NCBI GenBank assembly: GCA_016713435.1
Contig: JADJPD010000003.1
Coordinates: forward strand, 558,001-622,000
Origin: Gemmatimonadota bacterium
GTDB lineage: Bacteria > Gemmatimonadota > Gemmatimonadetes > Gemmatimonadales > GWC2-71-9
Direction of reading: 5' to 3'
Length of the DNA: 64,000 nucleotides
Part shown: positions 27,074-35,794 of the stretch, piece by piece
Position numbering within the stretch: the first letter of the stretch is position 1
Layout: every line of letters begins with the position of its first letter
Made by a program: the position numbers and the translations under genes
Notes under the pieces: model-generated
What the model was told of the DNA's origin: nothing
The model's database searches: none
What the model saw: the letters and a program-made list of their open reading frames with translations, nothing else

Positions 27074-28544
27074 GGAGGTAGAGCCGCACGGTGGTGCCGC
27101 GGCCCGGCAGGGTCTCCACCGTGATCCCGCCGCCGTGCGCCACCACCACGCCATACACCACCGCGAGGCCCAGGCCCGGCGCCGCGTGGCGCGGCTGGGT
27201 GGAGAAGAAGGGGTCGAAGATCCGTGGCAGCACCTCGGGCGGGATGCCCCGGCCTTCGTCCCGCACCGCGAGCACGGCGTAGCGGCCCGCCGGCACCGGG
27301 AGGAAGGGGGACTCGAGCGGGGCGTCGAGGGTGGCGGCCTCGAGGGTCACGGTGATGGGGCCGCCGCCGGGCAACGCCTCACGGGCGTTCTCCACCAGCT
27401 GGCGGAGCGCCTCGGTGAGCTGACCCGCATCCGCCGCCGGGACGGCCGGGAGTGGTCACCGGCACGGTGAGGGCCAGGCGGCGCCGCCTTCCTGCGCCAG
27501 CTCCTGCACCGTCCGCTCCACCAGCCGATCCAGCGCCACCGCCTCGCGCGCCGTGAATTGGCCGCCGCTGAACACCAGCAGCCGCCGGGTGAGCGACGCC
27601 GCCCGCTGCCCCGCGCGCTCGATGAGCGCGATGTCCTCCACCGCCTCGCCCCGTTCCCCCGCCGCCTCGCGCGCCAGCTCGGCGTGCCCCAGCATCACCG
27701 TGAGCAGGCTGTTGAGCTCGTGCGCCAGCCCCGCCGAGAGGCGGCCCACCGCGCCGAGGCGCGCCTGGTTGGCGAAGCGCTCGCGCTCGGCCTCGGCCTG
27801 CGCCAGCCGGAGCGCCTCGGCATGGGTGACGCGCTGCCGGTAGAGCAGCGGCAGCACCATCAGCACCAGGCCCACCGGCGGCGGCCAGCGCCACGTGGTC
27901 GAGATTCCGCCCCAGCGCCCAGAAGAGGAGGAAGGCGACGCTGCCGAACATCACCACCGGCAGGGGGCTCAGGCTCAGCACCCAGCGGGTGCCCGCCTCC
28001 TCGGTGAGGCCGGTGGTGGGGTCGCGCAGGTACGCCACGCCGGAGAAGAGCAAGAGCACCAGAGCACCACCCCCGTGACCGCAATGCCCACGAGGGTGGT
28101 GCAGCCGTCCGCCGCCAGGAGCCGCCAGTGGAGCGACGTCACCGGCCGGAGCGGCAGCGTCAGCACCCCGGCCAGCGCCAGCAGGTACGACAGGATGGCG
28201 GACCCGATCTCCTGGTCCGGCGTGTAGATCCCCATCCCCTGCAACAGGTAGTTCACCACCCCCATGCAGAACCCGAGCCCGGTGAGCCGGAGGGCAATCC
28301 GGAAGCGCAGCGCGAAGCCCTCGCGGAACGAGGCCAGCAGGAAGGCGCCGGCGTCCACCGCCAGGAAGGCGGCGAGGCAGAAGCCGCGCTGCCGGTCGGT
28401 CCAGCCGCCGGGCGTGAAGACGACGAATTCCGAGAGGAAGGCCAGCAGGGCGAGCAGCACCACGCCCCACACCCAGCGCGGGCGTGGCGCGGTGCCGGCA
28501 GGCGCCGGCGGTGACTGGATCAAGGCGAGCGGGCCAGCCGTCAT
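27021..28544 (-). CDS. Membrane sensor histidine kinase, several frameshifts
   Basis: The pieces combine to one kinase of about 500 residues. The N-terminus (28544 down to about 28065) holds several membrane helices (WGVVLLALLAFLSEFVVF, LTGLGFCMGVVNYLLQG). The frame then changes near 28062, 27878, 27470 and 27440. The dimerisation/phosphoacceptor box is GRLSAGLAHELNSLLTVML, with the H-E-L-N pattern of NtrB/HisKA kinases. The ATPase domain has ENAREALPGGG (N box), VRDEGRGIPPEVLPRIFDPF (G1/F) and GLGLAVVYGVVVAHGG (G2). There is no response regulator nearby. The many indels point to sequence error, though decay is possible. Confidence 0.72.
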
Positions 28545-28658
28545 GGGGCCGATTCCGTCGTCGGGGGGGGCAACCGTTGGCGGTCCGCAGGTATCTTACC
28601 CCCGTCGGCGCCGAATGACAGCCGCGCCGGCGCGGGTCCACCCCTTTTCCCACTCCTC

Positions 28659-30033
28659 ATGAAGTCCTATTCCTCCCGCCCCCTGCTCCTCCTGGCCGCG
28701 CTAGGCGCCGGCCCGCTGGCGGCGCAGGCCCCGGCGCTCTCGGTCCCCGTCACGGTGGACACCCTCCCCAACGGCCTCACGGTCATCGTGCACGAGGATC
28801 ACTCGGTGCCGGTGGTGGCCGTCAACATGTGGTATCACGTCGGCTCCGGCGACGAGAAGGCGGGGCGCACCGGCTTCGCGCACCTCTTCGAGCACCTGAT
28901 GTTCATGGGGTCGGAGCACGCGGCGTACCCGGCCTTCGACCGGCTGCTCGAGGCGGCGGGCGCCAACAACAACGGCTCCACCACCGAGGACCGCACCAAC
29001 TACTACGAGTGGGGCCCGGCGGGCGCGCTGCCGCTCATGCTCTGGCTCGAGGCCGACCGCATGGGCTGGCTGCTGCCGCCCATGACCACGGAGAACGTGG
29101 ACCTGCAGCGCGACGTCGTGAAGAACGAGCGCCGCCAGAGCTACGAGAACCAGCCCTACGGCCTGGCGAGCGAGACCATCCTCGGCATGCTCTACCCGGC
29201 GAGCCACCCGTACAGCTGGCCGGTGATCGGCTCCATGGCCGACCTCACGGCGGCGCAGCTCGACGACGTGAAGGAGTTCTTCCGCCGCTGGTACGCCCCC
29301 AACAACGCCTCCCTGGTGGTCGCGGGCGACGTGAAGCCGGCGGAGGTGATGCGCCTGGCCGCGCTGTACTTCGGCGAGATCCCCCGCGGCCCCGCCGACG
29401 CGCCGGATCACCGCCGTGCCCCCGGTGCGCCTGGCACGGGACACCGCGCGGGTGATCGAGGACCGGGTGCAGCTCCCCCGCCTCTACTACGTCTGGCCGA
29501 CGGTGCCCGACCTCGCCGGCGACGACGCGGCGCTCCAGCTGCTGGCCTACATCCTGGCCGGGGACAAGAACAGCCGCCTGGACCGGCGGCTGGTGTACGA
29601 GAAGCGCAGCGCCTCGAGCGTCACCGCCTACCAGGACGGCAAGCGGCTCGGCGGCGACTTCTGGGTGGTGGCGACGGCCCGCCCCGAGCACACCCTGCCC
29701 GAGCTGCAGGGCGACATCGAGGAGGTGCTCACCCGCCTGGCCGCCGAGGGCCCGACGGCGCGCGAGCTGGACCAGGCCAAGAACGCCACCGAGGCGGACT
29801 TCCTCCGCGGCCTCGAGACGGTGAACCGCAAGGCCGACCAGCTCAACTCGTACTTCGTCCGCACCGGCACGGCGGACTGGTTTGCCCAGGACCTGGCCCG
29901 CTTCCGCGGCGTCACCGCTGCCGACGTGCAGCGGGTGGCGCAGACCTACCTCCGGGCCCCGCGGGTGATCCTGAGCGTGGTGCCGGAGGGCAAGACCGAC
30001 CTGGCCGCCAAGCCGGTGGAGGTGACGCCATGA
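28659..30033 (+). CDS. M16-family zinc metallopeptidase, one frameshift
   Basis: An exported pitrilysin-like peptidase of about 458 residues. The signal peptide ends in PLAAQ. The inverted zinc motif HLFEH is at residues 75-79 (His75, Glu78 catalytic, His79), and the third ligand is the Glu of VVKNERRQSYEN. The second half (LYYVWPTVPD, AYILAGDKNSRLDRRLVYEK) lies in another frame after about 29405, so one indel separates the two. The stop overlaps the start of a partner M16 gene (ATGA). It probably degrades periplasmic peptides together with that partner. Confidence 0.9.
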
Positions 30034-31469
30034 CCGCCCGCATCCGCTTCTCCCTGGCGGCCGCGCTCCTGCTCGGCCCCGTGGCGCTCGGCGCGCAGGC
30101 GCTCGACCGCACCAAGGTCCCCGAGCTGGCGCCGCCCGCCGAACTCCGGCTCCCGGCCGTCCGCACCGCGACGCTCGCCAACGGCATCACGCTCCGCGTG
30201 GTGGAGATGCACGAGGTGCCGCTGGTGCAGGTCCTGCTGCGGGTGAAGGGCGGCGCCCGCCTCGACGGCACGCTCCCCGGCATCGCCACCTTCACGGCCA
30301 ACATGCTGGACGAGGGCGCGGGCAGCCGCGACGGCATCGGCATCGCCGCCGAGGCGGCGTTCCTCGGCGCCGACCTCCGGACCAGCGCGGATTGGGACTA
30401 CACCACGCTGTCGCTCAACACGCCGAAGCGGACCCTCGGGCCCGCGCTCGACCTGCTGGCCGACGTGGCGCTCCGTCCCACCTTCAAGGGCAGCGACGTG
30501 ACCCGCGAGCGCGACCTGCGCCTCGCGCAGATCCTGCAGCAGCGGGACCAGCCCAACGCCATGGCCTCGCTCGCCTTCGGGGCGATCATGTTCCCGGCCG
30601 CGCACCCCTACCACCGCCCCCTCAACGGCGACTCGGCCGCCACCGCGCAGCTCGACTCCACCACGGTGCGCGGCTTCTACGCCCGCACCTTCCGGCCCGA
30701 CCAGGCCGAGATCATCGTCACCGGCGACATCACGCTGGCGGACGCGGAGCGGGAGGTGCGCGCCCGCTTCGGGCGCTGGATCCCGAACCGGATGGCGGTG
30801 CCGCGCGCCGAGGTGCCGCCCGCCCTCGAGGCGCCGAAGGCGCGCACCGTGTCGCTCATCAACAAGCCGAAGGCGGCGCAGTCCGTCATCTCCATTGGCT
30901 ACCCGGGCGTGCCCTTCACCAGCCCCGACTACGCCGCGCTCGAGGTGATGAACACCATCCTCGGCGGCAGCTTCTCCTCGCGCCTCAACCAGAACCTGCG
31001 CGAGACGAAGGGCTACACCTACGGCGCGTCGTCCGGCTTCCAGTACCGCCCGGTGCCGGGGCCCTTCCTGGCCCGCGCGGCGGTGCGCACCGACGTGACC
31101 GACAGTTCGCTGGTGGAGTTCTTCAAGGAGCTCAACGCCATCCGTGACACCTCCGTGAGCGACGTGGAGCTGGCGCGCGCCCGGAACTACCTGGTGCTCG
31201 GGCTGCCCGGCGATTTCGAGACCAGCGGCCAGATGGCGGGCCAGGTGGCCACGCTCGCCACCTACGGACTGCCGATTTCCTGGTACGGCACCTTTGCGCG
31301 ACAGGTGCAGCAGGTCACCGCAGCCGAGGTGCAGCGGGTGGCGCGGCAGTACCTCGATCCGGGGCGGGTCCACGTGGTGGTGGTGGGTGACGTGGAGAAG
31401 ATCCGGCCCGGGATCGAGGCCCTCAACCTCGGCCCCGTGGAGGTCCGGGATCTCGAGGGGCGCTGGTGA
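30030..31469 (+). CDS. M16-family peptidase-like subunit without zinc motif
   Basis: A 479-residue exported protein (signal peptide ending ALGAQA) homologous to the upstream peptidase. Where HxxEH should be it has FTANMLDEGAG, so it cannot bind zinc and is the non-catalytic partner, as in heterodimeric M16 pairs. It keeps the typical second-domain block GGSFSSRLNQNLRETKGYTYGA, which in active dimers contributes Arg/Tyr residues to the partner's site. The ATGA overlap gives tight coupling. A hairpin terminator follows at 31514. Confidence 0.92.
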   Translation: MTARIRFSLAAALLLGPVALGAQALDRTKVPELAPPAELRLPAVRTATLANGITLRVVEMHEVPLVQVLLRVKGGARLDGTLPGIATFTANMLDEGAGSRDGIGIAAEAAFLGADLRTSADWDYTTLSLNTPKRTLGPALDLLADVALRPTFKGSDVTRERDLRLAQILQQRDQPNAMASLAFGAIMFPAAHPYHRPLNGDSAATAQLDSTTVRGFYARTFRPDQAEIIVTGDITLADAEREVRARFGRWIPNRMAVPRAEVPPALEAPKARTVSLINKPKAAQSVISIGYPGVPFTSPDYAALEVMNTILGGSFSSRLNQNLRETKGYTYGASSGFQYRPVPGPFLARAAVRTDVTDSSLVEFFKELNAIRDTSVSDVELARARNYLVLGLPGDFETSGQMAGQVATLATYGLPISWYGTFARQVQQVTAAEVQRVARQYLDPGRVHVVVVGDVEKIRPGIEALNLGPVEVRDLEGRW

Positions 31470-31513
31470 CCCCGTAGGAGCCGTTCCGGTCGCTCGGTAC
31501 GTGGGGTGGTGAG

Positions 31514-31544
31514 CGTGGGGGGCCGACTGTAGTCGGCCCCCACG
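31514..31544 (+). terminator. Hairpin terminator
   Basis: A stem of cgtggggggccgact (31514-31528) pairs with agtcggcccccacg (31531-31544) with one bulged G and a 2-nt loop. It lies 45 bp after the M16 operon stop. No U tract follows, but the position fits. Confidence 0.65.
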
Positions 31545-31676
31545 TGCGTGGGGGCGGTGGGCGACGCGGGGGGCCGGGGAATTGCCGGTCCCGCGCATTT
31601 GCTTGTCAAAGGTTCTGTAATGAAGGGGCGACAGGGCTCTTGTCCCGCCGGGGACACGGCCGCACTTTCGAAGCCG

Positions 31677-32228
31677 ATGACACTGCACTCGAGCGAGCGG
31701 CGGTACACCGGGCGGGTGATCAACCTCGACGTGGACACGGTGCGGTTTCCCGACGGGTCCAGCGGCCAGCTCGAGATGGTGCGTCATCCCGGCGCCGCGG
31801 CGGTCGTCCCCCTATTGGACGATCTCCATGCCCCCGATCCGAGGGTGCTGTTGCTGCGCCAATTTCGGCATGCGGCCGACGGCGTGATCTGGGAGATCCC
31901 CGCCGGCCGGAAGGACGCGGGCGAGACCCCGCTGGCCTGCGCGCACCGGGAGCTCGAGGAGGAGACGGGGATGCGGGCCGGGCGGATGGAGTTCCTGACC
32001 AGCTTCTTCACCACCCCGGGATTCACGGACGAGCGCATCCACCTGTACCTGGCCAGCGAACTGACGGCAGGCCAGCACGCCCGCGAGGGCGACGAGTTCA
32101 TCGAACTGGTGCCGACCCCCTGGTCGGCCATCCGCCGGCTGATCGCGGGCGGGGAGATCGTGGACGGGAAGACGCTGGTGGCTCTGTTGTACGTGGACGC
32201 CTTTCGCGCCATAGGACGCGGCGCGTAG
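31677..32228 (+). CDS. Nudix hydrolase (ADP-ribose pyrophosphatase-like)
   Basis: A 183-residue cytoplasmic Nudix protein of the ADP-ribose pyrophosphatase type. The full Nudix box lies at residues 77-99 (Gly77, Glu83, Arg91, Glu92, Glu95, Glu96, Gly98), preceded by VLLLRQFRHAADGVIWEIPAG, a layout typical of ADPRase. It should hydrolyse ADP-ribose or a similar nucleotide diphosphate. The start at 31677 is chosen because homology begins there; a longer start at 31620 is possible. Neither has a good ribosome site. It lies 9 bp before the ECF sigma gene. Confidence 0.92.
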   Translation: MTLHSSERRYTGRVINLDVDTVRFPDGSSGQLEMVRHPGAAAVVPLLDDLHAPDPRVLLLRQFRHAADGVIWEIPAGRKDAGETPLACAHRELEEETGMRAGRMEFLTSFFTTPGFTDERIHLYLASELTAGQHAREGDEFIELVPTPWSAIRRLIAGGEIVDGKTLVALLYVDAFRAIGRGA

Positions 32229-32237
32229 GAGGGGGAG

Positions 32238-32876
32238 ATGGCAGGCTTCCTCAAGTTCATCAAGTCGGCGTTCGTGCCGGGGCGGACGCCCGCGCCCGCG
32301 CCGCAGCCCGAGATCAACGCGCTCATCGAGGCGCACCTCGCGGGGGACCCGCGCGCGTTCGGCCGGATCGTGGAGCGGTACCAGGTGCGGCTGCTCAACT
32401 TCGTGGTCCGCATGATCGGCGACCGCGAGCGCGCCGAGGACCTGGTGCAGGAGGCGTTCCTGCGGGTGCACCGCCACCTGCATCGCTTTGACCGGAGCCG
32501 GAAGTTCTCGACCTGGGTGTACACCATCGCGTCGAACCTGGCCAAGAACGAGCTCCGCAACCGCGGCCGCTCTCCCCTCATTGCCTTCGAGCAGGCGCGC
32601 CCCCGCGACGAGGACGACCCGCGCCCCATCGACTTCGAGGACCTCGGCAACCGTCCCGACGACCTCTACGAGCGGCGCCACCTGCGGAGCCTCGTGGACC
32701 AGACGGTGGCCAAGCTGACGCCGCACCATCGCGAGGTCTTCGTGCTGCGGGAGCTGGAGGGGAAGTCGTACGAGGAGATCGCCGAGATCGTGCACTGCAA
32801 CCTGGGCACGGTGAAGAGCCGGCTCAACCGGGCGCGGCAGAGCTTCGCGGAGCTGATCGCGCCGCACCTGGACTAG
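32238..32876 (+). CDS. ECF RNA polymerase sigma factor
   Basis: A 212-residue sigma-70 family factor with only regions 2 and 4. Region 2 includes LVQEAFLRVHRHLHRFD and FSTWVYTIASNLAKNELR. After an acidic linker, region 4 has LTPHHREVFVLRELEGKSYEEIA and the helix-turn-helix LGTVKSRLNRAR. A strong GGAGGGGG precedes the ATG. The N-terminal FLKFIKSAFVPG stretch is unusual but short. A zinc-finger anti-sigma gene follows after a terminator and its own promoter, so control by that partner is likely. Confidence 0.93.
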   Translation: MAGFLKFIKSAFVPGRTPAPAPQPEINALIEAHLAGDPRAFGRIVERYQVRLLNFVVRMIGDRERAEDLVQEAFLRVHRHLHRFDRSRKFSTWVYTIASNLAKNELRNRGRSPLIAFEQARPRDEDDPRPIDFEDLGNRPDDLYERRHLRSLVDQTVAKLTPHHREVFVLRELEGKSYEEIAEIVHCNLGTVKSRLNRARQSFAELIAPHLD

Positions 32877-32904
32877 CGCGGGGCCGCGGGATGGTGGATC
32901 GGGC

Positions 32905-32936
32905 GAGGGCCGTTTCCGCACGCGGAAGCGGCCCTC
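32905..32936 (+). terminator. Hairpin terminator between sigma and anti-sigma genes
   Basis: A stem of gagggccgtttccg (32905-32918) pairs with cggaagcggccctc (32923-32936) with one G-U pair and a 4-nt loop, followed by a T-containing tail (ggtctttc). It would separate the sigma transcript from the anti-sigma gene. Confidence 0.75.
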
Positions 32937-32974
32937 GGTCTTTCATCGGGGGCGGGCGAAGTGCTTGCGGGCGT

Positions 32975-33003
32975 GGAACCTTTGGGGTCTGGCCCTGTAT
33001 AAT
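32975..33003 (+). promoter_or_regulatory. Candidate promoter of the anti-sigma gene
   Basis: A perfect TATAAT (32998-33003) lies 17 bp after GGAACC (32975-32980), 65 bp before the start codon. TATAAT is the housekeeping -10 box, while GGAAC is the usual ECF-type -35 core. This could be a hybrid or two overlapping promoters, which would let the ECF factor induce its own inhibitor. This is inferred from sequence only. Confidence 0.5.
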
Positions 33004-33068
33004 CTGGTGTTCGCGTCGGTCATCCCCCACTGCGCCGGCGTCGCCTCGAAATCAATCACACAGCCCAT

Positions 33069-33515
33069 ATGGATTGCCGGGAGTTCCGTCGCCAGTACTC
33101 GGCGTACCGGGACGGCCATGACCCCGCGCTGGCGGCGGACATGGACGACCACATGGAGGCCTGTCCCGAGTGCGCGGCGTATGATCACGCCATCCGCACC
33201 GGGGTGGACGCGCTTCGGGGCGAGACCCTCCTGCCGTCCCCGGACTTCATGGCCCGCCTGGCGGCGCGGATCGCGTCCGGGGAGGTAGTGCCGGAGCCGG
33301 TGCCGCCCCGGGTGTCGCCGGTGGTGGCCACCCTGGCGGCCGCGCTCTTCGTGATGCTGGTGGGGGTGACGGCGCTCAAGGACCTGATCGTCTCGCCCAC
33401 GCCTGTGGCCGCCGAGGTGCCGCCCTTCGTGGTGGCGGAGCCCAGGCTGCTGGCGGGCGTGCCCTTCGTGACCTTCCAGCACATCGGCGAACCGGAGCCG
33501 CCGGCGCGGCCGTAG
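33069..33515 (+). CDS. Zinc-finger (zf-HC2) transmembrane anti-sigma factor
   Basis: A 148-residue protein with an N-terminal anti-sigma zinc-binding domain (Cys3, then His28, Cys32 and Cys35 in the HxxxCxxC pattern), a linker, one membrane helix (about residues 85-103) and a 45-residue Pro-rich periplasmic tail. It should hold the upstream ECF factor at the membrane. It is not in the same operon as the sigma gene, since a terminator and a promoter-like sequence lie between them. The short outer tail leaves little room for a sensor domain. Confidence 0.86.
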   Translation: MDCREFRRQYSAYRDGHDPALAADMDDHMEACPECAAYDHAIRTGVDALRGETLLPSPDFMARLAARIASGEVVPEPVPPRVSPVVATLAAALFVMLVGVTALKDLIVSPTPVAAEVPPFVVAEPRLLAGVPFVTFQHIGEPEPPARP

Positions 33516-33550
33516 CGGGGGTTGGGGACCTCGGCTGGGCGGCTCCTGCG

Positions 33551-33783
33551 AGCTCAACGCAGAGGCGCAAAGGGCGCAGAGGGGCGCAGAGGAACTGAAC
33601 CGACGGTGGGCTCACCACAGGGTGAGCCCGTCGCGTTCTTGGTGGGTGTGAGTTCGGGTCCGGCGACCCCCCCACCCGCGCGGCCAGACCACCCCAAATT
33701 CGCCCCGGGGTGGCAACCCGCCATCCCGAGCTCAGGACCTCTGCGTCCTCCGCGTCCTCCGCGCCTCTGCGTTGAGTCACACC
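33551..33783. repeat. Intergenic inverted-repeat element, copy B
   Basis: The left arm (33551-33592) has ctcaacgcagaggcgcaaag and further CGCAGAGG units. The right arm (33738-33783) is the complement, cctctgcg and related units ending gcctctgcgttgag and tcacacc. The inner hairpin gggctcacc (33608-33616), 4-nt loop and ggtgagccc (33621-33629) matches that of copy A. It fills the 352-bp gap between the anti-sigma gene and holA. No gene is seen inside. Confidence 0.85.
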
Positions 33784-33867
33784 ACCAGCCCGCCCAGCCA
33801 GCGCCGCCGGCGACGCCCCGAGGTCCGGCCCGTCCCGCCACCCCGGCCGGGCCGTTAGATTGCGGCC

Positions 33868-34964
33868 ATGCCCCGCCACTCGCACGACGACCTGCTCCGG
33901 GCGCTGGGTCGGAGTGAGCTCGCCCCCGTCTATTACCTCCACGGCACCGAGGACATCCTCAAGGAGGAGCTCGCCCGGGCCATCGTGGACGGGGCGCTCC
34001 AGCCGCACGAGCGGGACTTCAACTTCGACCAGCGCAGCGCGCAGCAGCTCGACGCCGAGGAGCTGCATTCCCTGGTGAACACCCTGCCGATGCTGGCCGA
34101 GCGGCGGGTGGTGGTGATCCGGGACATCGAGGCGTGGAAGAAGAAGGCGTCGCAGCGGGCGGTGCTCACCAAGTATCTCGAGAATCCGTCGCTCGATACG
34201 GTGCTGGTACTGGTGGAGAGCGCGCCGAGCGAGGAGAAGCGGCGCGACTGGGAGCCCGACGCCGAGATCGTGGCGCGGAGCTATGCGGTGAACCTGGAGC
34301 CGCTGGAGCCGGCGCGGGTGGCGCGCTGGGTGGCGTTCCACGCCAAGCGGCTCGGCGTCACCTTCGCAGAGGGCGCGGCGGAGCACCTGGCGGCGAGCGC
34401 GGGCTACGAGCTCGGTGCGCTCCGGAGCGAGCTGGAGAAGTTCGCCAGCCTGGCCGGGGACGCGCCCGTCACCCGCGAGCAGGTGGGCGACCTCGTGGGC
34501 GTCCGCCACGGCGAGACCCTCGAGGACTGGGTGGACGCCGTGCTCGGTGACGAGCTGCCGAAGGCGCTGGCGCTGACCACCCCCGTGCTGGAGCAGTCGG
34601 GATGTCGGGGGTGAAGATGGTGACCACGCTCGGCACGGCCCTCGTGGGGCTCAAGCTGGCGCGCGCCCTCCACGAGAAGGGCTCGAAGGGCGGCGCGCTG
34701 GAGCGGGCGCTCTTCGACCGCCTCCGCCAGGTGCGCCCCTTCGGGCTGGGTGACTGGAAGGTGGCCACGGCCAACTGGGCGCGCTGGGCACCCGCCTGGC
34801 CGGCCGCGCGGCTCCGCGCCGCGGTAAAGGCCACCCTCGAGGCCGACATGGCGCTCAAGGGCACCCGGCTGGCCGACGACGCCGGCGTGCTCACCGGCCT
34901 GGTGCTCCGCCTCGGGAAGCCGGCGGCGCGCCCCTCACGCGAACCGATGGGAGCAGCACGATGA
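33868..34964 (+). CDS. holA: DNA polymerase III delta subunit, one frameshift
   Basis: The delta subunit of the clamp loader, which opens the beta clamp. The N-terminal part has LAPVYYLHGTEDILKEELARA, FDQRSAQQLDAEELHSLVNT, LPMLAERRVVVIRD and VLVLVESAP. The middle has the collar-like EPARVARWVAFHAKRLGV and LGALRSELEKFASLAG. One base is missing near 34602 (tcggg before atg), after LEQSG, and the C-terminus continues as VKMVTTLGTALVGLKLARAL and on to the stop at 34962-34964. The gene is essential, so sequence error is the natural explanation. Its stop overlaps the next start (ATGA). Confidence 0.9.
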
Positions 34965-35794
34965 CTCGCTGGACCCGCGCGGCGCTGGTGGCGCTCGCGC
35001 TCGCCGCCGCCACGGCGCCGCTCGCGGCGCAGGACGATCCCCGCCTCACGGACGCGCTCCGCATTGCGCAGGAGGGCGGCAGCGACTCGGCACGCGGCAT
35101 CGTGACGCGGCTCCTCTCCAGCACGGCCACCACCGACACGCTCTATCCCGAGCTCCTCTACACCATGGGGCTGGTGTCGCGGAGCATCGAGGAGATGCGG
35201 CGGAACTACTCGCGCATCGTCATCGAGTACAGCGGCGCCAGCTGGGCGGACGACGCCAGCTACCGGCTGGGCCTCCTCGACTACGCCGCCGGCGACCAGG
35301 CCGGCGCGCTCCGCAACTGGGACCGGATCCTCAACGACTACCCCGACAGCCGGCTGATCCCCACCGCGGCGGAGTGGGCGGCCAAGGCCTACTTCCAGCA
35401 GCGGAAGCAGGCGCAGGCCTGCCGCTGGCTCACCGCCGGGATGGCCGGTGCCGGCGAGGATGTGGAGCTCAAGAACCGGCTCGAGTTCCTGAACGGCCGC
35501 TGCGCCGCGGGCGCAGTGCAGCCCAAGGACACCGCACCCGGCACCCCGGCGACGCCGGCCACCCCGGCGCGCACCGGCTTCGCCGTGCAGGTGGGCGCGG
35601 TGAACACGAAGGCAGCGGCGGACCAGATGGCGGGGCGCCTCAAGACCGCCGGCTTCACGCCGTACATCGTGCAGGAGGGGGGGCTTTTCAAGGTGCGCGC
35701 CGGCCCCTACGCCGACCGCGCCGCCGCCACCCGCGCGGCCGAGCAGGTGCGCACCAAGCTCCACACCTCGCCGTTCGTGGTGCAGGAGCCGTGA
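34961..35794 (+). CDS. SPOR-domain protein with TPR-like repeats
   Basis: A 277-residue exported protein with a signal peptide ending LAAQ, helical TPR/YbgF-like repeats at about residues 60-160 (YPELLYTMGLVSRSIEEMRR, YRLGLLDYAAGDQAGALRNW), a Pro/Thr/Ala linker, and a C-terminal SPOR domain (residues about 203-277, GFAVQVGAVNTKAAADQMAG). SPOR domains bind denuded glycan strands at the division septum. It is placed between holA and mutS with overlaps at both ends, so it is co-transcribed with DNA-maintenance genes; a functional link is not evident. Confidence 0.88.
   Translation: MTRWTRAALVALALAAATAPLAAQDDPRLTDALRIAQEGGSDSARGIVTRLLSSTATTDTLYPELLYTMGLVSRSIEEMRRNYSRIVIEYSGASWADDASYRLGLLDYAAGDQAGALRNWDRILNDYPDSRLIPTAAEWAAKAYFQQRKQAQACRWLTAGMAGAGEDVELKNRLEFLNGRCAAGAVQPKDTAPGTPATPATPARTGFAVQVGAVNTKAAADQMAGRLKTAGFTPYIVQEGGLFKVRAGPYADRAAATRAAEQVRTKLHTSPFVVQEP

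Noticed and set aside
25054..27081. A 675-codon frame fusing the beta-CASP protein with the DUF218 region
   Set aside because: It arises from the extra G near 26090; conserved residues continue in the next frame to a stop at 26452.
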